In this document: positions 47,170 through 57,507 of the stretch, one piece after another
How positions within the stretch are numbered: the first letter of the stretch is position 1
How the letters are laid out: each line of letters opens with the position of its first letter
DNA from: Schleiferiaceae bacterium
Lineage (GTDB): Bacteria; Bacteroidota; Bacteroidia; Flavobacteriales; Schleiferiaceae
Length of the DNA stretch: 64,000 nucleotides
Direction: 5' to 3'
Assembly (NCBI GenBank): GCA_018401735.1
Contig: JAGYKI010000009.1
Coordinates: 1-64,000, forward strand
Notes under the pieces: generated by a model
What the model was told of the DNA's origin: nothing
Database searches by the model: none
Seen by the model: the letters and a program-made list of their open reading frames with translations, nothing else
Translations under genes and position numbers: made by a program

Positions 47170-47202
47170 AGCGCTCTTTTACCTAGATATAAGCTTAAAA
47201 TG

Positions 47203-48006
47203 CTATTTAGGTTCATGTAAAACCAATAATGGTAGGGTGGTGTGATAGGCTAACTTGCTGGTCATACTGCGGTGGAAAATTCCTTCGAAAAATCCATAAC
47301 GCTTGTTGATAGCAGCAACGATATCAGCATTTTCTTTGGCCGCTTCTTTTACAATGGCCTTTTCAACATTTTCCGAGCGAATAATGGTGAATTCGTGATC
47401 TACATCCTTTAACATAGAACTGTAGAAATCGCGGGCGCCACTGGGCACACTATTGTCATGTTGAATATGAACAATGTCTATGGAAGCACCTAAAGTTTTG
47501 GCAAACTTAGCTAAACGTTGCAGCGGTTGTTCTTTCACTTTTGGATCTAAGTCGCTTGCAAAAACAATGCGTTTAACTTTTTCCAATTCAGCTTTAGGAG
47601 GAATGATTAGAACGGGTTTGTTAGTATTTTGAATAACTGAGGCAGCATTGGACCCAATTAAAACCTCTTCGAGGCCGCTGGCACCTTTTGTTCCCATTAC
47701 TACTAATTCTATATCGTCTTGCTCCGACTGATCGTGGATTAAACGAATGGGGTTACCCAAGCGAACAAGAGTTTTAAAAGCACCGCTATATTTCTTTTTT
47801 ACCTTTTCAGCAAAAGTGGCCATATTCTTTTCAGCGTTTTCTTTCATTACCTCTAAAAGTGAGGTGGTCATGGAACGATCGGAATACGGAAGATCGTAAG
47901 CATGTAAGATACTTACTGTGCCATTATTGTGGGCGGCTAATTGAAAGGCGATGTCGCAGGCTTTTTCTGCGTTTTCAGAGAAGTCGGTGGGAAGTAAAAT
48001 ATTCAT
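47203..48006 (-). CDS. Universal stress protein (two UspA domains)
   Basis: A 267-residue cytoplasmic protein with two tandem UspA-like folds, about 1-145 and 150-267. The first has a complete adenine-nucleotide pattern: ILLPTDFSENA at the start and VVMGTKGASGLEEVLIGSNAASVI. The second, KRIVFASDL, is more divergent and lacks the G-x2-G-x9-G(S/T) run. It lies 21 nt after the malic enzyme gene, in the same direction. Confidence 0.88.
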   Translation of the reverse strand: MNILLPTDFSENAEKACDIAFQLAAHNNGTVSILHAYDLPYSDRSMTTSLLEVMKENAEKNMATFAEKVKKKYSGAFKTLVRLGNPIRLIHDQSEQDDIELVVMGTKGASGLEEVLIGSNAASVIQNTNKPVLIIPPKAELEKVKRIVFASDLDPKVKEQPLQRLAKFAKTLGASIDIVHIQHDNSVPSGARDFYSSMLKDVDHEFTIIRSENVEKAIVKEAAKENADIVAAINKRYGFFEGIFHRSMTSKLAYHTTLPLLVLHEPK

Positions 48007-48026
48007 TTTAAGAGGATTAGGGTGTT

Positions 48027-50291
48027 TTATCTAGTTTGAGCATCTACACTCGCTAAGGTAATCATATTTACGATTTCTCGCACGGATGCACCAATTTGTA
48101 ATATATGTGCAGGTTTCTTAACACCAATTAATAACGGACCCACTGCCTCGGCTGCTTCAAAGGATTGCAACATCTTGTAAGCAATGTTTCCAGAGGCTAA
48201 GTTGGGGAAGACAAATGCATTTACTTTATGATCTACCAATTCGCTAAAGGGGAAGTTTTCTTTGAGGAGGTTTCTGTCTAAGGCAAAATTAGCCTGCATT
48301 TCTCCATCCACCAATAAATCGGGATTTTCACGGTGCAGAATCTTTAAAGCCTCTTGCATTATGTTTGGGAGCTTTCCTCTGTTGCTACCAAAATTACTAT
48401 AATTAAGGAGTGCGATTTTTGGAACGATATTAATGCGTTCAATAGACTCTGCTAATAAGCGAGTAATTTGCACGATGTCATTAACATTCGGTTCTTCAAT
48501 AACCGTAGTATCTGCAAAAAACATCGGTCCTTTTTTGGTAAGCATGATGTACATACCAGCAATGCGACTAAGTCCTTTTTGGGGTCCAAGTATTTTAAAA
48601 ATGGGTTTAATTACTTCCGAGTAGCGCTTGGTAGTGCCTGAAACAAAGGCATCGGCATGTCCCATTTCCGTCATGGCTACGCCATAGTAATTTCTATCGC
48701 GCATATATTTTCGCGCTTCATAAAGCGTAATGCCTTTGCGCTGGCGTTTTTTGAAGAACATTTGGGCATATTCTTCGCGACGGTCACTATCTTCCTGCGG
48801 ATCAATAACGGGTAAATGCGAAATATCTTCTAAGCCATGCTCAGTGATAAGCGCATTAATTTTTTCTTTATTTCCTAATAATATAGGATGCGCAAGCCCT
48901 TCATCCACCGCGATTTGGGCAGCTTTAAGCGTTTTTAACTGATCGGCTTCAGCCAATACTACTCTTTGTGGGCTGGTGCGAGCTTTTTCTTGCGCTAGGC
49001 GTATAAATTTATCATCGCGTCCTAAACGTGTTAAAAGCTGCTCTTTGTATTTATCCCAATTAAGGATGGGCTTCTGTGCCACGCCACTTTCCATGGCTGC
49101 TTTAGCCACGGCACTGGCTACGGTTACAATTAGTCGAGGATCGAAAGGCTTGGGGATAATGTAATCTCGACCAAAGCCAAGTTTATCGTCGTTATAAGCC
49201 AAGTTTACAATTTCTGGAACGGGTTCTTTCGCCAGCTCGGCAATGGCTTTGGCTGCTGCGAGCTTCATTTCTTCGTTAATCTTGGTAGCACGCACATCAA
49301 GCGCACCTCTGAAAATGTAAGGGAAGCCCAAAACATTATTTACTTGATTAGGATTATCGGAGCGGCCAGTAGCCACAATAACATCGGGTCTGGCAGCTAT
49401 GGCTTCACGGTAACTTATTTCAGGATCGGGATTGGCAAGAGCAAAAACAATAGGGTCTTTGGCCATACTGCGCACCATTTCCTGACTAAGTACACCGCCA
49501 ACGGATAATCCTACAAAAACATCGGCGTTAACCAAAGCTTCACTAAGGGTATTGTGTTGGGTTTCGCGAACGAATCTTTGCTTTTCTTTATTTAGATCTG
49601 TACGACGGCTGTTTAAAACCCCTTTGCTATCGCACATCAGTAGGTTTTCGGGCTTCACGCCAGATGAGATAAATAATTGTGTACAGCTACTTGCAGCAGC
49701 GCCAGCCCCATTGAAAACTACTTTTAATTCAGAAAGTTTCTTCTTAACACAGTCTGCCGCATTTATTAATGCCGCGGAGGCGATGATCGCCGTGCCATGC
49801 TGGTCATCGTGCATCACGGGAATATCCAGTTCTTCTTTCAGGCGCTGTTCTATATAAAAGCAATCGGGCGCCTTAATGTCTTCTAAATTAATGCCTCCAA
49901 AAGTAGGTGCCATTGCTTTCACAGTTTGGATGAAAAGTTCAGGATCTTTTGCGTCCAGTTCTATGTCAAATACGTCAATATCCGCGAAGATTTTAAATAA
50001 AACCCCTTTTCCTTCCATTACGGGCTTACTGGCCAAAGGCCCAATGTTTCCCAATCCTAAAACGGCGGTTCCATTACTAATTACAGCCACCAAATTTCCC
50101 TTGGCCGTGTATTTATAGGCGTTTTCCGCATCTTTTGCAATTTCTAAGCATGGGTCTGCAACCCCAGGAGAGTAGGCAATAGAAAGATCTCTTTGCGAAT
50201 TACTCGGCTTTGTTGGGATAACTTCTATTTTGCCCGGCCGTCCTTCTTGGTGATAGGCGAGTGTGTCTTTTTTCTTGATTTTTGCCGCCAT
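48027..50291 (-). CDS. maeB: NADP-dependent malic enzyme with phosphotransacetylase-like domain
   Basis: A 754-residue MaeB-type enzyme. The N-terminal malic enzyme domain (1-425) oxidatively decarboxylates malate to pyruvate. It shows the SIAYSPGVADPCL start, DDQHGTA, and the Rossmann segment VVFNGAGAAASSC. The C-terminal phosphate acetyl/butyryltransferase-like domain (about 430-754) is typical of the long form and is thought to be regulatory in this enzyme. Length and domains are usual. Starts 28 nt downstream of hflX. Confidence 0.95.
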   Translation of the reverse strand: MAAKIKKKDTLAYHQEGRPGKIEVIPTKPSNSQRDLSIAYSPGVADPCLEIAKDAENAYKYTAKGNLVAVISNGTAVLGLGNIGPLASKPVMEGKGVLFKIFADIDVFDIELDAKDPELFIQTVKAMAPTFGGINLEDIKAPDCFYIEQRLKEELDIPVMHDDQHGTAIIASAALINAADCVKKKLSELKVVFNGAGAAASSCTQLFISSGVKPENLLMCDSKGVLNSRRTDLNKEKQRFVRETQHNTLSEALVNADVFVGLSVGGVLSQEMVRSMAKDPIVFALANPDPEISYREAIAARPDVIVATGRSDNPNQVNNVLGFPYIFRGALDVRATKINEEMKLAAAKAIAELAKEPVPEIVNLAYNDDKLGFGRDYIIPKPFDPRLIVTVASAVAKAAMESGVAQKPILNWDKYKEQLLTRLGRDDKFIRLAQEKARTSPQRVVLAEADQLKTLKAAQIAVDEGLAHPILLGNKEKINALITEHGLEDISHLPVIDPQEDSDRREEYAQMFFKKRQRKGITLYEARKYMRDRNYYGVAMTEMGHADAFVSGTTKRYSEVIKPIFKILGPQKGLSRIAGMYIMLTKKGPMFFADTTVIEEPNVNDIVQITRLLAESIERINIVPKIALLNYSNFGSNRGKLPNIMQEALKILHRENPDLLVDGEMQANFALDRNLLKENFPFSELVDHKVNAFVFPNLASGNIAYKMLQSFEAAEAVGPLLIGVKKPAHILQIGASVREIVNMITLASVDAQTR

Positions 50292-50319
50292 ATTCTTTGC
50301 TTAAATGGTTAGTTCTTGA

Positions 50320-51516
50320 TTAAAACAAGAATCTATTATTAGGGTAGCGACGGGCGTGAATTTCCGCCACGGTTTCATAAAGTCGATTTTTTAAATCTTC
50401 TAAGTTGTCTTTTTCCGTTGCCGAGATGAAAATAGCCTGGCGGTCGGTCCGAGCAAACCAAGTTTTTTGCCACTGTTCTAAGGTAAAGTGTCGGTTGTTT
50501 AAACGCGGACTTAAATCATCGGGATCCACCTTTTCTGGCTGGTAAGCGTCGATTTTGTTAAAAATCATAATTACTGGTTTATCCGTTCCGTCAATTTCGG
50601 CCACAGTGCGATCTACGGTCTCCAGGTGTTCTTCGAAGTTAGGATGAGAGATGTCTACCACATGCAATAATAGTTCGGCTTCACGCACTTCATCCAGCGT
50701 AGACTTAAATGACTCGATTAACTGGGTAGGAAGTTTCCGAATAAATCCTACTGTATCACTTAAAAGAAAAGGCAAATTGTGAATTACCACCTTACGTACT
50801 GTAGTGTCGAGGGTGGCAAATAGTTTGTTTTCGGCGAAAACCTCCGATTTGCTGAGGAGGTTCATTAAAGTAGATTTACCTACGTTAGTATAGCCTACTA
50901 AAGCTACGCGCACCATGCTTTCGCGGTTACTGCGCTGAATAGACATTTGTTTATCGATCTTCTCGAGCTTCTTTTTTAATAAAGATATTTTATCTCTAAT
51001 AATCCTTCTATCAGTTTCGATTTCGCGCTCCCCAGGGCCTTTCATACCAATACCACCTTTTTGCTTACTGAGGTGCGTCCACATATTAGTAAGGCGGGGT
51101 AAAAGGTATTGATATTGAGCTAGCTCCACTTGAGTGCTTGCATAAGATGTTTGCGCCCGGCTGGCAAAAATGTCGAGAATGAGATTAGTTCGGTCTAATA
51201 CTTTAATTTCGAATAAACGCTCAACATTTTTTAATTGAGAAGGCGAGAGCTCATCGTCGAAGATGGCCAAATCAATCTCATTAGCTTTAATATAATCGTT
51301 AATCTCATCCATTTTTCCCGTCCCTAAAAAGGTTTTGGGATTGGGACTATCAAGTTTTTGACTAAATCTTTTAATGCTATCAGCACCTGCCGTGTCGGCG
51401 AGGAAAGCTAATTCATCTAAGTATTCACTCAGTCGTTCTTCGTTTTGATATTGGGTTACAGCACCAATTAAGATAGCTCTTTCACGGCCATCTTTCTTTT
51501 TTTTGATTTCTATCAT
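50320..51516 (-). CDS. hflX: GTPase HflX
   Basis: A 398-residue ribosome-associated GTPase. N-terminal HflX domain with GGIGMKGPGE (154-163), P-loop GYTNVGKST (208-216), switch region TLDTTVRK and DTVGFIRKLP, and NKID for guanine recognition. HflX binds the 50S subunit and can split stalled ribosomes. It starts directly after the small b561-like gene and precedes maeB on the same strand. Confidence 0.95.
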   Translation of the reverse strand: MIEIKKKKDGRERAILIGAVTQYQNEERLSEYLDELAFLADTAGADSIKRFSQKLDSPNPKTFLGTGKMDEINDYIKANEIDLAIFDDELSPSQLKNVERLFEIKVLDRTNLILDIFASRAQTSYASTQVELAQYQYLLPRLTNMWTHLSKQKGGIGMKGPGEREIETDRRIIRDKISLLKKKLEKIDKQMSIQRSNRESMVRVALVGYTNVGKSTLMNLLSKSEVFAENKLFATLDTTVRKVVIHNLPFLLSDTVGFIRKLPTQLIESFKSTLDEVREAELLLHVVDISHPNFEEHLETVDRTVAEIDGTDKPVIMIFNKIDAYQPEKVDPDDLSPRLNNRHFTLEQWQKTWFARTDRQAIFISATEKDNLEDLKNRLYETVAEIHARRYPNNRFLF

Positions 51517-51520
51517 AAAA

Positions 51521-51955
51521 TTAAGCTAGCCAAGCGTCCCATGGAATTCTCGATAAAATGAGAATAAGCGCAATAAGAAAACTAAGGCCTAAGGTTGTAA
51601 ACTTTTTGGAGTCTCTTGTAAGTCGTTTTGCTTTAGAATAGCCAAAGGTGATTAATCCAATTGCAAGAATCATAATACTAGGATGCTCGATTGCATAAAG
51701 CCGTAATTCGGGGTCCTTCATGAATCCTTCAATTTTGGTGAAGGTGAATCCTTTAGAGCCAGCAAAGTAAAGGATAAGACCAAATACTAACTGCAAATGG
51801 CTTAAAATCAGGGTTGATAAGCCTAATATTTTGTCACCTTTAGTGAAGCTGTTTTTGCCGAGAAACTTCACTAAGAAAGTAACAGTGCTTAGCAGCAGAA
51901 TTGGCAAAAATAAATAGGGTATAAAAGAATGGAGGTGTTGTAAGCCTGTTGTCAT
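51521..51955 (-). CDS. Four-helix membrane protein, cytochrome b561-like
   Basis: A 144-residue membrane protein with helices near 10-30, 43-63, 88-106 and 118-138. It has several histidines near membrane faces (H8, H9, H53 and H90 by position), as would suit a haem-binding cytochrome b-type protein, but I cannot prove haem binding. It is a conserved Bacteroidota protein without known role. Next to hflX with 4 nt spacing. Confidence 0.6.
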   Translation of the reverse strand: MTTGLQHLHSFIPYLFLPILLLSTVTFLVKFLGKNSFTKGDKILGLSTLILSHLQLVFGLILYFAGSKGFTFTKIEGFMKDPELRLYAIEHPSIMILAIGLITFGYSKAKRLTRDSKKFTTLGLSFLIALILILSRIPWDAWLA

Positions 51956-52012
51956 ATTATTTCTTTTTACAAAGGTAATGACCTAAAGCTTGCTTACTAC
52001 CAATTTAACCTG

Positions 52013-52483
52013 CTAGGCCATATTTTTTTCTAAAACCGTTTTTAACGAATTTTCAATGTATTCTTGTTTTTCTTTATTCAAGAAGTACAAATCAAAATGG
52101 CGCAGCTTTTTATCACCGTTATAAGACTTTAAAGTTAAAGTCAGTTTGGCCTTCAGGAAGCCACGCTCGATCTCATAATTGATTAATATGTTCTTCGCGA
52201 ACTCGTAATGCTTATGCTTTTGGCTTTCAAAGGGACCAAAGATTAAACTCTTCGTATCAATATGAATAATTTCATATTCATCCTCGTAGGCGAAGTAGCT
52301 CCAACGGGTTAGGGCCAGAAGAGCTAAAAGTGTAAAGCTGAAAAGGGCTAATTCATGTTGTGGGAATAAATCCGAAATACTACCCGGAATTAAACTCAGC
52401 GCCATGTCAAAAACAAAGGCGAGGGACAAAAATATGGCCACCCACCACATGCAGGTGAAAAGTTTTTTGTTGCTTATCTTCAT
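52013..52483 (-). CDS. Two-helix membrane protein, unknown
   Basis: A 156-residue protein with two hydrophobic segments at about 10-30 and 43-60, followed by a soluble cytoplasmic part that looks like a small beta-rich PH-like domain (EYEIIHIDTKSLIFGPF, RHFDLYFLNKEKQEYI). No recognised family. It lies between the coiled-coil lipoprotein gene and the b561-like gene, all in the same direction. Confidence 0.6.
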   Translation of the reverse strand: MKISNKKLFTCMWWVAIFLSLAFVFDMALSLIPGSISDLFPQHELALFSFTLLALLALTRWSYFAYEDEYEIIHIDTKSLIFGPFESQKHKHYEFAKNILINYEIERGFLKAKLTLTLKSYNGDKKLRHFDLYFLNKEKQEYIENSLKTVLEKNMA

Positions 52484-52527
52484 AGAGATACTATCTCAAA
52501 ATGTTCAATGCGACTAGGACAGAACAG

Positions 52528-53397
52528 CTAGTCTAATAAAATCACTAAATATTTCGAATTCTTCCAAAACTCCCCCGAATTTGAGATAGAAATCGCGACA
52601 GTGAATTCACCATCTTGTTTATACACGAAGCTATTGCTAGAATGGTTTGATAGTAGTTCCACTTTTTTTCTACCCCCCTCTATTGGGATCGTAGTAGTTT
52701 CTCTAATGTCAATCTGTGTGAAATACTCCTTATTGAAATCGTTAGCGATAGTTTCGGTACGGCCGATGCCAATAAAACCACCTTCTTTATTTACAATTCC
52801 TGCCTCCTTTAATTCCTTATACGTTCCAATCGTATAATAAGCGGTATTAATGGCATCTGTTTGGTTTTCAATAAGTTTTCGTTGAGCCATACTGGCTTCG
52901 GTAAGTACACCCACCTTAGAATTTAGCTGATCCATTTTAAAATTAAGATTAGCTAAATCATCTTTTAAGACTATGATTTGCTCATCCTTAGCTTCAATTT
53001 GGCGGTTGAGGTTTTCGACCATTTTCAGGTACTTCTTACTTTCACTCTTGCTGTTTCCTAATTTCTTTTGCAGGTCAGCAATTAGCTCCTTATTTTTTTC
53101 AATAATTCCATTAATTGCTTCAATGTCTTCTAAAACTTGCTCGCGCGCTACTTGAGCATTTTCTAATCCACCTTCACGGGCATTGCGAATCGATTCTTCG
53201 CGTTCTCTTATCGCTTTCAAGTTTTCTTGAACCGCAGCAAAAGTTCCCGCAAAGTCGTCAAGATCCTGATCTTTTTCAAGGTCCTGTGATTTCAATTCTT
53301 CCAGCTCTAGTTTTAAAGCGGCATTCTCGTTTTTTAATTCATCATTACAAGCTGTAAAGCTGATAATAAGAAGAATGAGTGCTAAAATTCGCTTCAT
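52528..53397 (-). CDS. Coiled-coil lipoprotein
   Basis: A 289-residue predicted lipoprotein: lipobox TAC with acylated C17, then a long coiled coil at about 20-180 with heptad-rich Leu/Glu/Lys sequence. A globular end (about 190-289) follows with GGFIGIGRTETIA and TIPIEGGRKKVELL. Such proteins link the outer membrane to the periplasm or help in division; no specific function is known to me. It follows pgi by 13 nt. Confidence 0.75.
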   Translation of the reverse strand: MKRILALILLIISFTACNDELKNENAALKLELEELKSQDLEKDQDLDDFAGTFAAVQENLKAIREREESIRNAREGGLENAQVAREQVLEDIEAINGIIEKNKELIADLQKKLGNSKSESKKYLKMVENLNRQIEAKDEQIIVLKDDLANLNFKMDQLNSKVGVLTEASMAQRKLIENQTDAINTAYYTIGTYKELKEAGIVNKEGGFIGIGRTETIANDFNKEYFTQIDIRETTTIPIEGGRKKVELLSNHSSNSFVYKQDGEFTVAISISNSGEFWKNSKYLVILLD

Positions 53398-53410
53398 TTT
53401 GTTTGTTTAG

Positions 53411-55057
53411 TTAATCTTTAAGTTCGGAAAGGTAGTTAATTAATCCTTTAGTGCTACTGTCCTTGTTGGTGTTTCCACCATTAATAAGCAAAGGTAAAAT
53501 TGTATTTGCTAACTGCTTGCCTAGCTCCACTCCCCATTGGTCGAAAGAGTAAATATTCCAAACAATTCCTTGTATTAAAATTTTATGCTCGTAAGCGGCC
53601 AAAAGTTTCCCTAAATTTTCAGGACTTAAAATATCAGCCACTATAGAAGTAGTGGGTTTGTTACCCTCAAAAACTTTAAAAGGAGCGAGTTTGGCTATTT
53701 CTTCACTTGTTTTGCCCGCTGTTCTTAGTTCCGACTCTACCTCCTCTCTGGTTTTGCCCACCATTAAGGCTTCGGTTTGTGCTAAAAAGTTGGCAAGTAA
53801 TTTCACGTGGTGGTCGCCAATATCATAATGGCTTCTCGCGAAAGCGATAAAGTCAGCCGGAATAAGGCGAGTGCCTTGGTGTAAGAGTTGAAAAAAAGCA
53901 TGCTGACCATTGGTGCCAGGTTCGCCCCAAATTATCGGTCCACTTTGGTAATTAATCTTCTGCCCTGAGCGGTCTACATTTTTGCCATTACTTTCCATAT
54001 TTCCTTGTTGGAAATAAGCGGCAAAGCGATGCATGTTTTGGTCGTAAGGTATAATTGCTTCACTTTCCGCGCCTAAAAAATTGACATTCCATATTCCGAT
54101 GGCAGCCATAATTTGGGGTATGTTTTCTCTAAAAGGAGCTTCCGCAAGATGGGTATCCATGTCATGTGCGCCTCGTAATAGTTTTTCGAAATTTTTATAG
54201 CCTAGGCCACAAGCAATACTTAAACCGATCGCACTCCATAAGCTATAGCGACCGCCTACCCAGTCCCAAAAGACAAACATATTGGTGGGGTCAATCCCGA
54301 ATTCGGTAACCTTTTCTTTATTGGTGGAAACCGCTACAAAATGCTTGGCAATATCTTCTTCGCTCGCTTCAGAACGCAAAAACCATTCCCGCGCCGAATG
54401 TGCGTTAGTCATGGTTTCTTGGGTTGTGAAAGTTTTGGAGGCAATAATAAATAGCGTTTGAGCTGGATCGAGGTTTTTAAGAGTTTCACTAATATGAGCG
54501 CCATCTACATTCGATACAAAATAGCATTGGAGGTGATTGTGATAAGGCTTTAAGGCTTCGTAAACCATTTGCGGACCTAAGTCGCTACCACCTATGCCGA
54601 TATTCACGATATTTTTAATGGTCTTTCCCGAATATCCCTTCCAGTTGCCACTGATGAGCAAGTCAGAAAAGTCTTGCATTTGCTCCAGTACCGCTAATAC
54701 GCCTGAATTTACTTCTATGCCATCTACATAAGTGGGTTTATCCCCAAGGTTGCGTAAGGCGGTATGCAAAACAGGGCGCTTTTCCGTTTCATTTACCGCC
54801 TCTCCCTTTAAGGTTGATGCGATGGCGTCGGATACTTTGCATTCTATAAACAGGGCTTCTAAAAGCTCTAAAGTTTTATCGGTTATTAGGTTTTTCGAAA
54901 AATCGAAAAGCATTTTATCATGCTTCAGCTGAAATTTCTCAAAGCGTTTTTCATCTTCGGCGAAGATTTTACGCATCTGTAATTCCTTGATCTCCTTAGC
55001 GTGAACTTCTAAGTCTTTCCAAGCGTTAGTAATGGTAGGATTTATAGTTGAGAACAT
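53411..55057 (-). CDS. pgi: Glucose-6-phosphate isomerase
   Basis: A 548-residue Pgi interconverting glucose-6-phosphate and fructose-6-phosphate. The signature motifs are present: [11 protein letters not shown], the [13 protein letters not shown] segment near 267-279, the active-site [17 protein letters not shown] around 375-391 and the C-terminal [11 protein letters not shown]. Length is typical of the family. It heads the minus-strand run towards the coiled-coil lipoprotein and is divergent from the desaturase gene. Confidence 0.97.
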   Translation of the reverse strand: MFSTINPTITNAWKDLEVHAKEIKELQMRKIFAEDEKRFEKFQLKHDKMLFDFSKNLITDKTLELLEALFIECKVSDAIASTLKGEAVNETEKRPVLHTALRNLGDKPTYVDGIEVNSGVLAVLEQMQDFSDLLISGNWKGYSGKTIKNIVNIGIGGSDLGPQMVYEALKPYHNHLQCYFVSNVDGAHISETLKNLDPAQTLFIIASKTFTTQETMTNAHSAREWFLRSEASEEDIAKHFVAVSTNKEKVTEFGIDPTNMFVFWDWVGGRYSLWSAIGLSIACGLGYKNFEKLLRGAHDMDTHLAEAPFRENIPQIMAAIGIWNVNFLGAESEAIIPYDQNMHRFAAYFQQGNMESNGKNVDRSGQKINYQSGPIIWGEPGTNGQHAFFQLLHQGTRLIPADFIAFARSHYDIGDHHVKLLANFLAQTEALMVGKTREEVESELRTAGKTSEEIAKLAPFKVFEGNKPTTSIVADILSPENLGKLLAAYEHKILIQGIVWNIYSFDQWGVELGKQLANTILPLLINGGNTNKDSSTKGLINYLSELKD

Positions 55058-55127
55058 AAGGTTTGATTAATGTTAAAAGTTGCCGCGAAGTTAAACTTCC
55101 TTCCTATTTTAGCCGAGAATTATTTTT

Positions 55128-56237
55128 ATGAATACAGATAACGCAAGAACCTCCAGTGTTCGCTTTCCGAAACCAAGTGCAGAGTCATTTAGTGTTGAGC
55201 TCCGTAAAAGAGTAAATCAATATTTCCGAGATAAGTCTATCGCTCCCAAAGCGAACGGGGCTATGAAGTTTAAGACCATAGCCATGCTCAGTCTTTACTT
55301 CCTTCCTTACATAGCGATGTTGGTTTTTAATCCTCCCGTTTGGGCGGTATTAGTAACCTTTATCATTATGGGTTTTGGTATGTCTGGCGTGGGTATGTCG
55401 GTTATGCATGACGCGGCTCATGGCGCCTACGCTAAAAGTCCTCGTATTAACAATTTGGTAGCTTCTAGCATTTATTTGATTAGTGGAAACCTTACAACTT
55501 GGCAGTTGCAACATAATGTGCTTCATCATACCTACACTAATATTGATGGTTTGGATGATGACTTAGATACACATGGCTTATTGCGTTTACACCCTAGTCA
55601 GCCTTATAAAGGTCGTCATAAGTACCAAGTATTTTATGCCCCATTATTGTATAGTCTACTTACCTTAAACTGGGTTACAATGAAAGACTTTTCACAGTTA
55701 ATTCGTTACAATAAGCAGGGTGTGGCTAACTTTACCAAAAAAGAACTGAAAGCCGAGTGGTATAAGTTGGTAATTAGTAAGCTGGTTTACTTTACCCTTT
55801 TCCCAGTTTTACCTATTATCTTGTTAGACGTATCCTGGTATATTCCTTTATTGGGCTTTGTAATGATGCACGTAATTGCGGGCTTCATTTTAAGCTTCGT
55901 TTTCCAGTTAGCACACGTGGTAGATCATGTAGAAACGAAAGAGGTTCCCGCTGAAAAATTAATGGGTGATGCTTTTTTAGAGCACCAATTAAAAACTACT
56001 TCCGATTTTGCTCGTAGCAGTAAATTGGTAGGCTGGTTTGTAGGCGGTTTGAACTTTCAGGTTGAACACCATTTATTTCCTCACATTTGTCATATCCACT
56101 ATCCTGCGATCAGTGAGATTGTAAAGAAAACAGCCCAAGATTTCAATCTTCCATATTATGAGCACCGCACGCTGGTTGAAGCGATACGGGCTCATTTAAA
56201 TAGTTTAAAGATGTATGGCAAACCTGACTTCGCTTAG
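55128..56237 (+). CDS. Fatty acid desaturase
   Basis: A 369-residue di-iron membrane desaturase. Three histidine boxes are complete: HDAAH (94-98), HNVLHH (129-134) and QVEHH (311-315). About four membrane helices flank them. The QVEHH form, with Q instead of H, occurs in front-end desaturases and sphingolipid-type enzymes as well as acyl-CoA desaturases, but no cytochrome b5 domain is fused. Substrate is not known. Possibly helps adjust membrane fluidity. Confidence 0.88.
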   Translation: MNTDNARTSSVRFPKPSAESFSVELRKRVNQYFRDKSIAPKANGAMKFKTIAMLSLYFLPYIAMLVFNPPVWAVLVTFIIMGFGMSGVGMSVMHDAAHGAYAKSPRINNLVASSIYLISGNLTTWQLQHNVLHHTYTNIDGLDDDLDTHGLLRLHPSQPYKGRHKYQVFYAPLLYSLLTLNWVTMKDFSQLIRYNKQGVANFTKKELKAEWYKLVISKLVYFTLFPVLPIILLDVSWYIPLLGFVMMHVIAGFILSFVFQLAHVVDHVETKEVPAEKLMGDAFLEHQLKTTSDFARSSKLVGWFVGGLNFQVEHHLFPHICHIHYPAISEIVKKTAQDFNLPYYEHRTLVEAIRAHLNSLKMYGKPDFA

Positions 56238-56239
56238 GT

Positions 56240-56878
56240 TTAGCCATTCACGGCTTGCACGGCTTTAATTTGGCCGGGTAGCATTTGCTGAAGCATATTT
56301 TCGATACCATTTTTTAAGGTAGCGGTACTCGATGGACAGCCAGAACAGGCGCCTTGAAGTAATACGCTTACCACACCATCTTGGTGGTTAAGGAATTTAA
56401 TATTTCCTCCGTCAGATTCCACGGCAGGCTTAACGTATTCGTCTAATAGAGAAACGATTTTCTCGTCTATTGCATCCCAGTCGGCTTGGGCCTTTTCTTC
56501 GGGGTGAATACTGCCGGTAATTTCTACCGCGTCTACATCAAAGTCTTCACTTTCTGCCGCTTTAAAGTAAGATTCGTTTACTACTTTATTCCCCTCGGCT
56601 AAGTAGTCGCGGATTAACTCACGGATTTCCATAGTTACTTCTTCCCACTCAATAATATCATATTTGCTAATAGCGATGTAATTGCTGCTAATAAAGATGT
56701 CTTTAACGAAGGGGAAATGAAAGAGTTTTGACGCTAGCGGCGAGGGCTTGGCTTCTTCAATATTTTTAAACTCAATGGAGTCGGCTTCTAAAAGGCGTTT
56801 ATTCGCAACGAACTTTAGTACCGCTGGGTTTGGGGTCATTTCGGCGTATATGCTAACTGGTACTTTTTGTTGTTCCAT
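56240..56878 (-). CDS. nfu: NifU-like iron-sulphur scaffold protein
   Basis: A 212-residue Nfu-type Fe-S cluster carrier; I start at MEQQKVPVSI rather than the upstream TTG. The N-terminal Nfu_N domain (about 8-95) begins YAEMTPNPAVLKFVAN. The C-terminal NifU domain (about 135-212) holds the cluster-binding C178-x2-C181 in GACSGCPSS. Nfu takes clusters from the scaffold and delivers them to target proteins. It has a good -33/-7 promoter and is convergent with the desaturase, 2 nt away. Confidence 0.92.
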   Translation of the reverse strand: MEQQKVPVSIYAEMTPNPAVLKFVANKRLLEADSIEFKNIEEAKPSPLASKLFHFPFVKDIFISSNYIAISKYDIIEWEEVTMEIRELIRDYLAEGNKVVNESYFKAAESEDFDVDAVEITGSIHPEEKAQADWDAIDEKIVSLLDEYVKPAVESDGGNIKFLNHQDGVVSVLLQGACSGCPSSTATLKNGIENMLQQMLPGQIKAVQAVNG

Positions 56879-56893
56879 TTTTCTTATTTTTTG

Positions 56894-56926
56894 CAAAGAT
56901 AGACGCTATTAAAATGGATTAGCAAA
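56894..56926 (-). promoter_or_regulatory. Bacteroidota-type promoter of nfu
   Basis: On the minus strand, TTTG (plus coordinates 56923-56926) is followed after 21 nt by TATCTTTG (56894-56901). Both match the Bacteroidota -33 and -7 boxes at standard spacing. Transcription would begin a few nt before the ATG at 56878, leaving a very short leader. This is the clearest promoter in the window. Confidence 0.7.
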
Positions 56927-56964
56927 TCATTTGTTTTTACTTTATCCCCATAAATAGAAATGAT

Positions 56965-57486
56965 ATGGCTTTAATCAAAATGGTAAAAGGCAAGTTGCCT
57001 CAATTAGGCGAGAATTGCTTTGTAGCAGATAATGCGACTCTTGTGGGAGATATTAGTACTGGTGATAATTGTAGCATCTGGTTTGGAGCGGTTATACGGG
57101 GCGATGTGCACTACATAAAGTTGGGGAATAAGGTAAATGTGCAAGATAACGCTACCCTGCATTGTACTTATCTAAAGCATCCTTTAGAAATCGGTAACAA
57201 TGTTTCCATTGGGCATAATGCTATTGTGCATGGTTGTACTATTCACAACAATGTTTTAATCGGCATGGGAGCTATTGTTATGGATGCGGTAATAGTAGAG
57301 AGCAACAGTATTGTGGCGGCTGGAGCGGTAGTTTTAGCAGGAACGCATATTGAATCGGGTAGTATTTATGCCGGTGTACCCGCAAAAAAGGTAAAGGATG
57401 TAACGCCGGAGCTTATTTCTGGGGAAATAGATCGCATTGCGAATAACTACCTCATGTATAGTACTTGGATTGAAGATCCTTCTTAA
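56965..57486 (+). CDS. Gamma carbonic anhydrase-family protein
   Basis: A 173-residue protein with a left-handed beta-helix of hexapeptide repeats, as in YrdA/CaiE and gamma carbonic anhydrases. The histidines that bind the metal in this family appear in LHCTYLKHP, SIGHNAIVHGCTI near 72-96. GAVIRGDVHYIKLG and the C-terminal YAGVPAKKVKDV are typical. It may be a carbonic anhydrase or a related acetyltransferase-like protein; activity is not provable from sequence. Divergent from nfu. Confidence 0.88.
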   Translation: MALIKMVKGKLPQLGENCFVADNATLVGDISTGDNCSIWFGAVIRGDVHYIKLGNKVNVQDNATLHCTYLKHPLEIGNNVSIGHNAIVHGCTIHNNVLIGMGAIVMDAVIVESNSIVAAGAVVLAGTHIESGSIYAGVPAKKVKDVTPELISGEIDRIANNYLMYSTWIEDPS

Positions 57487-57507
57487 TTTAACTCGGCAAG
57501 GGCCGCT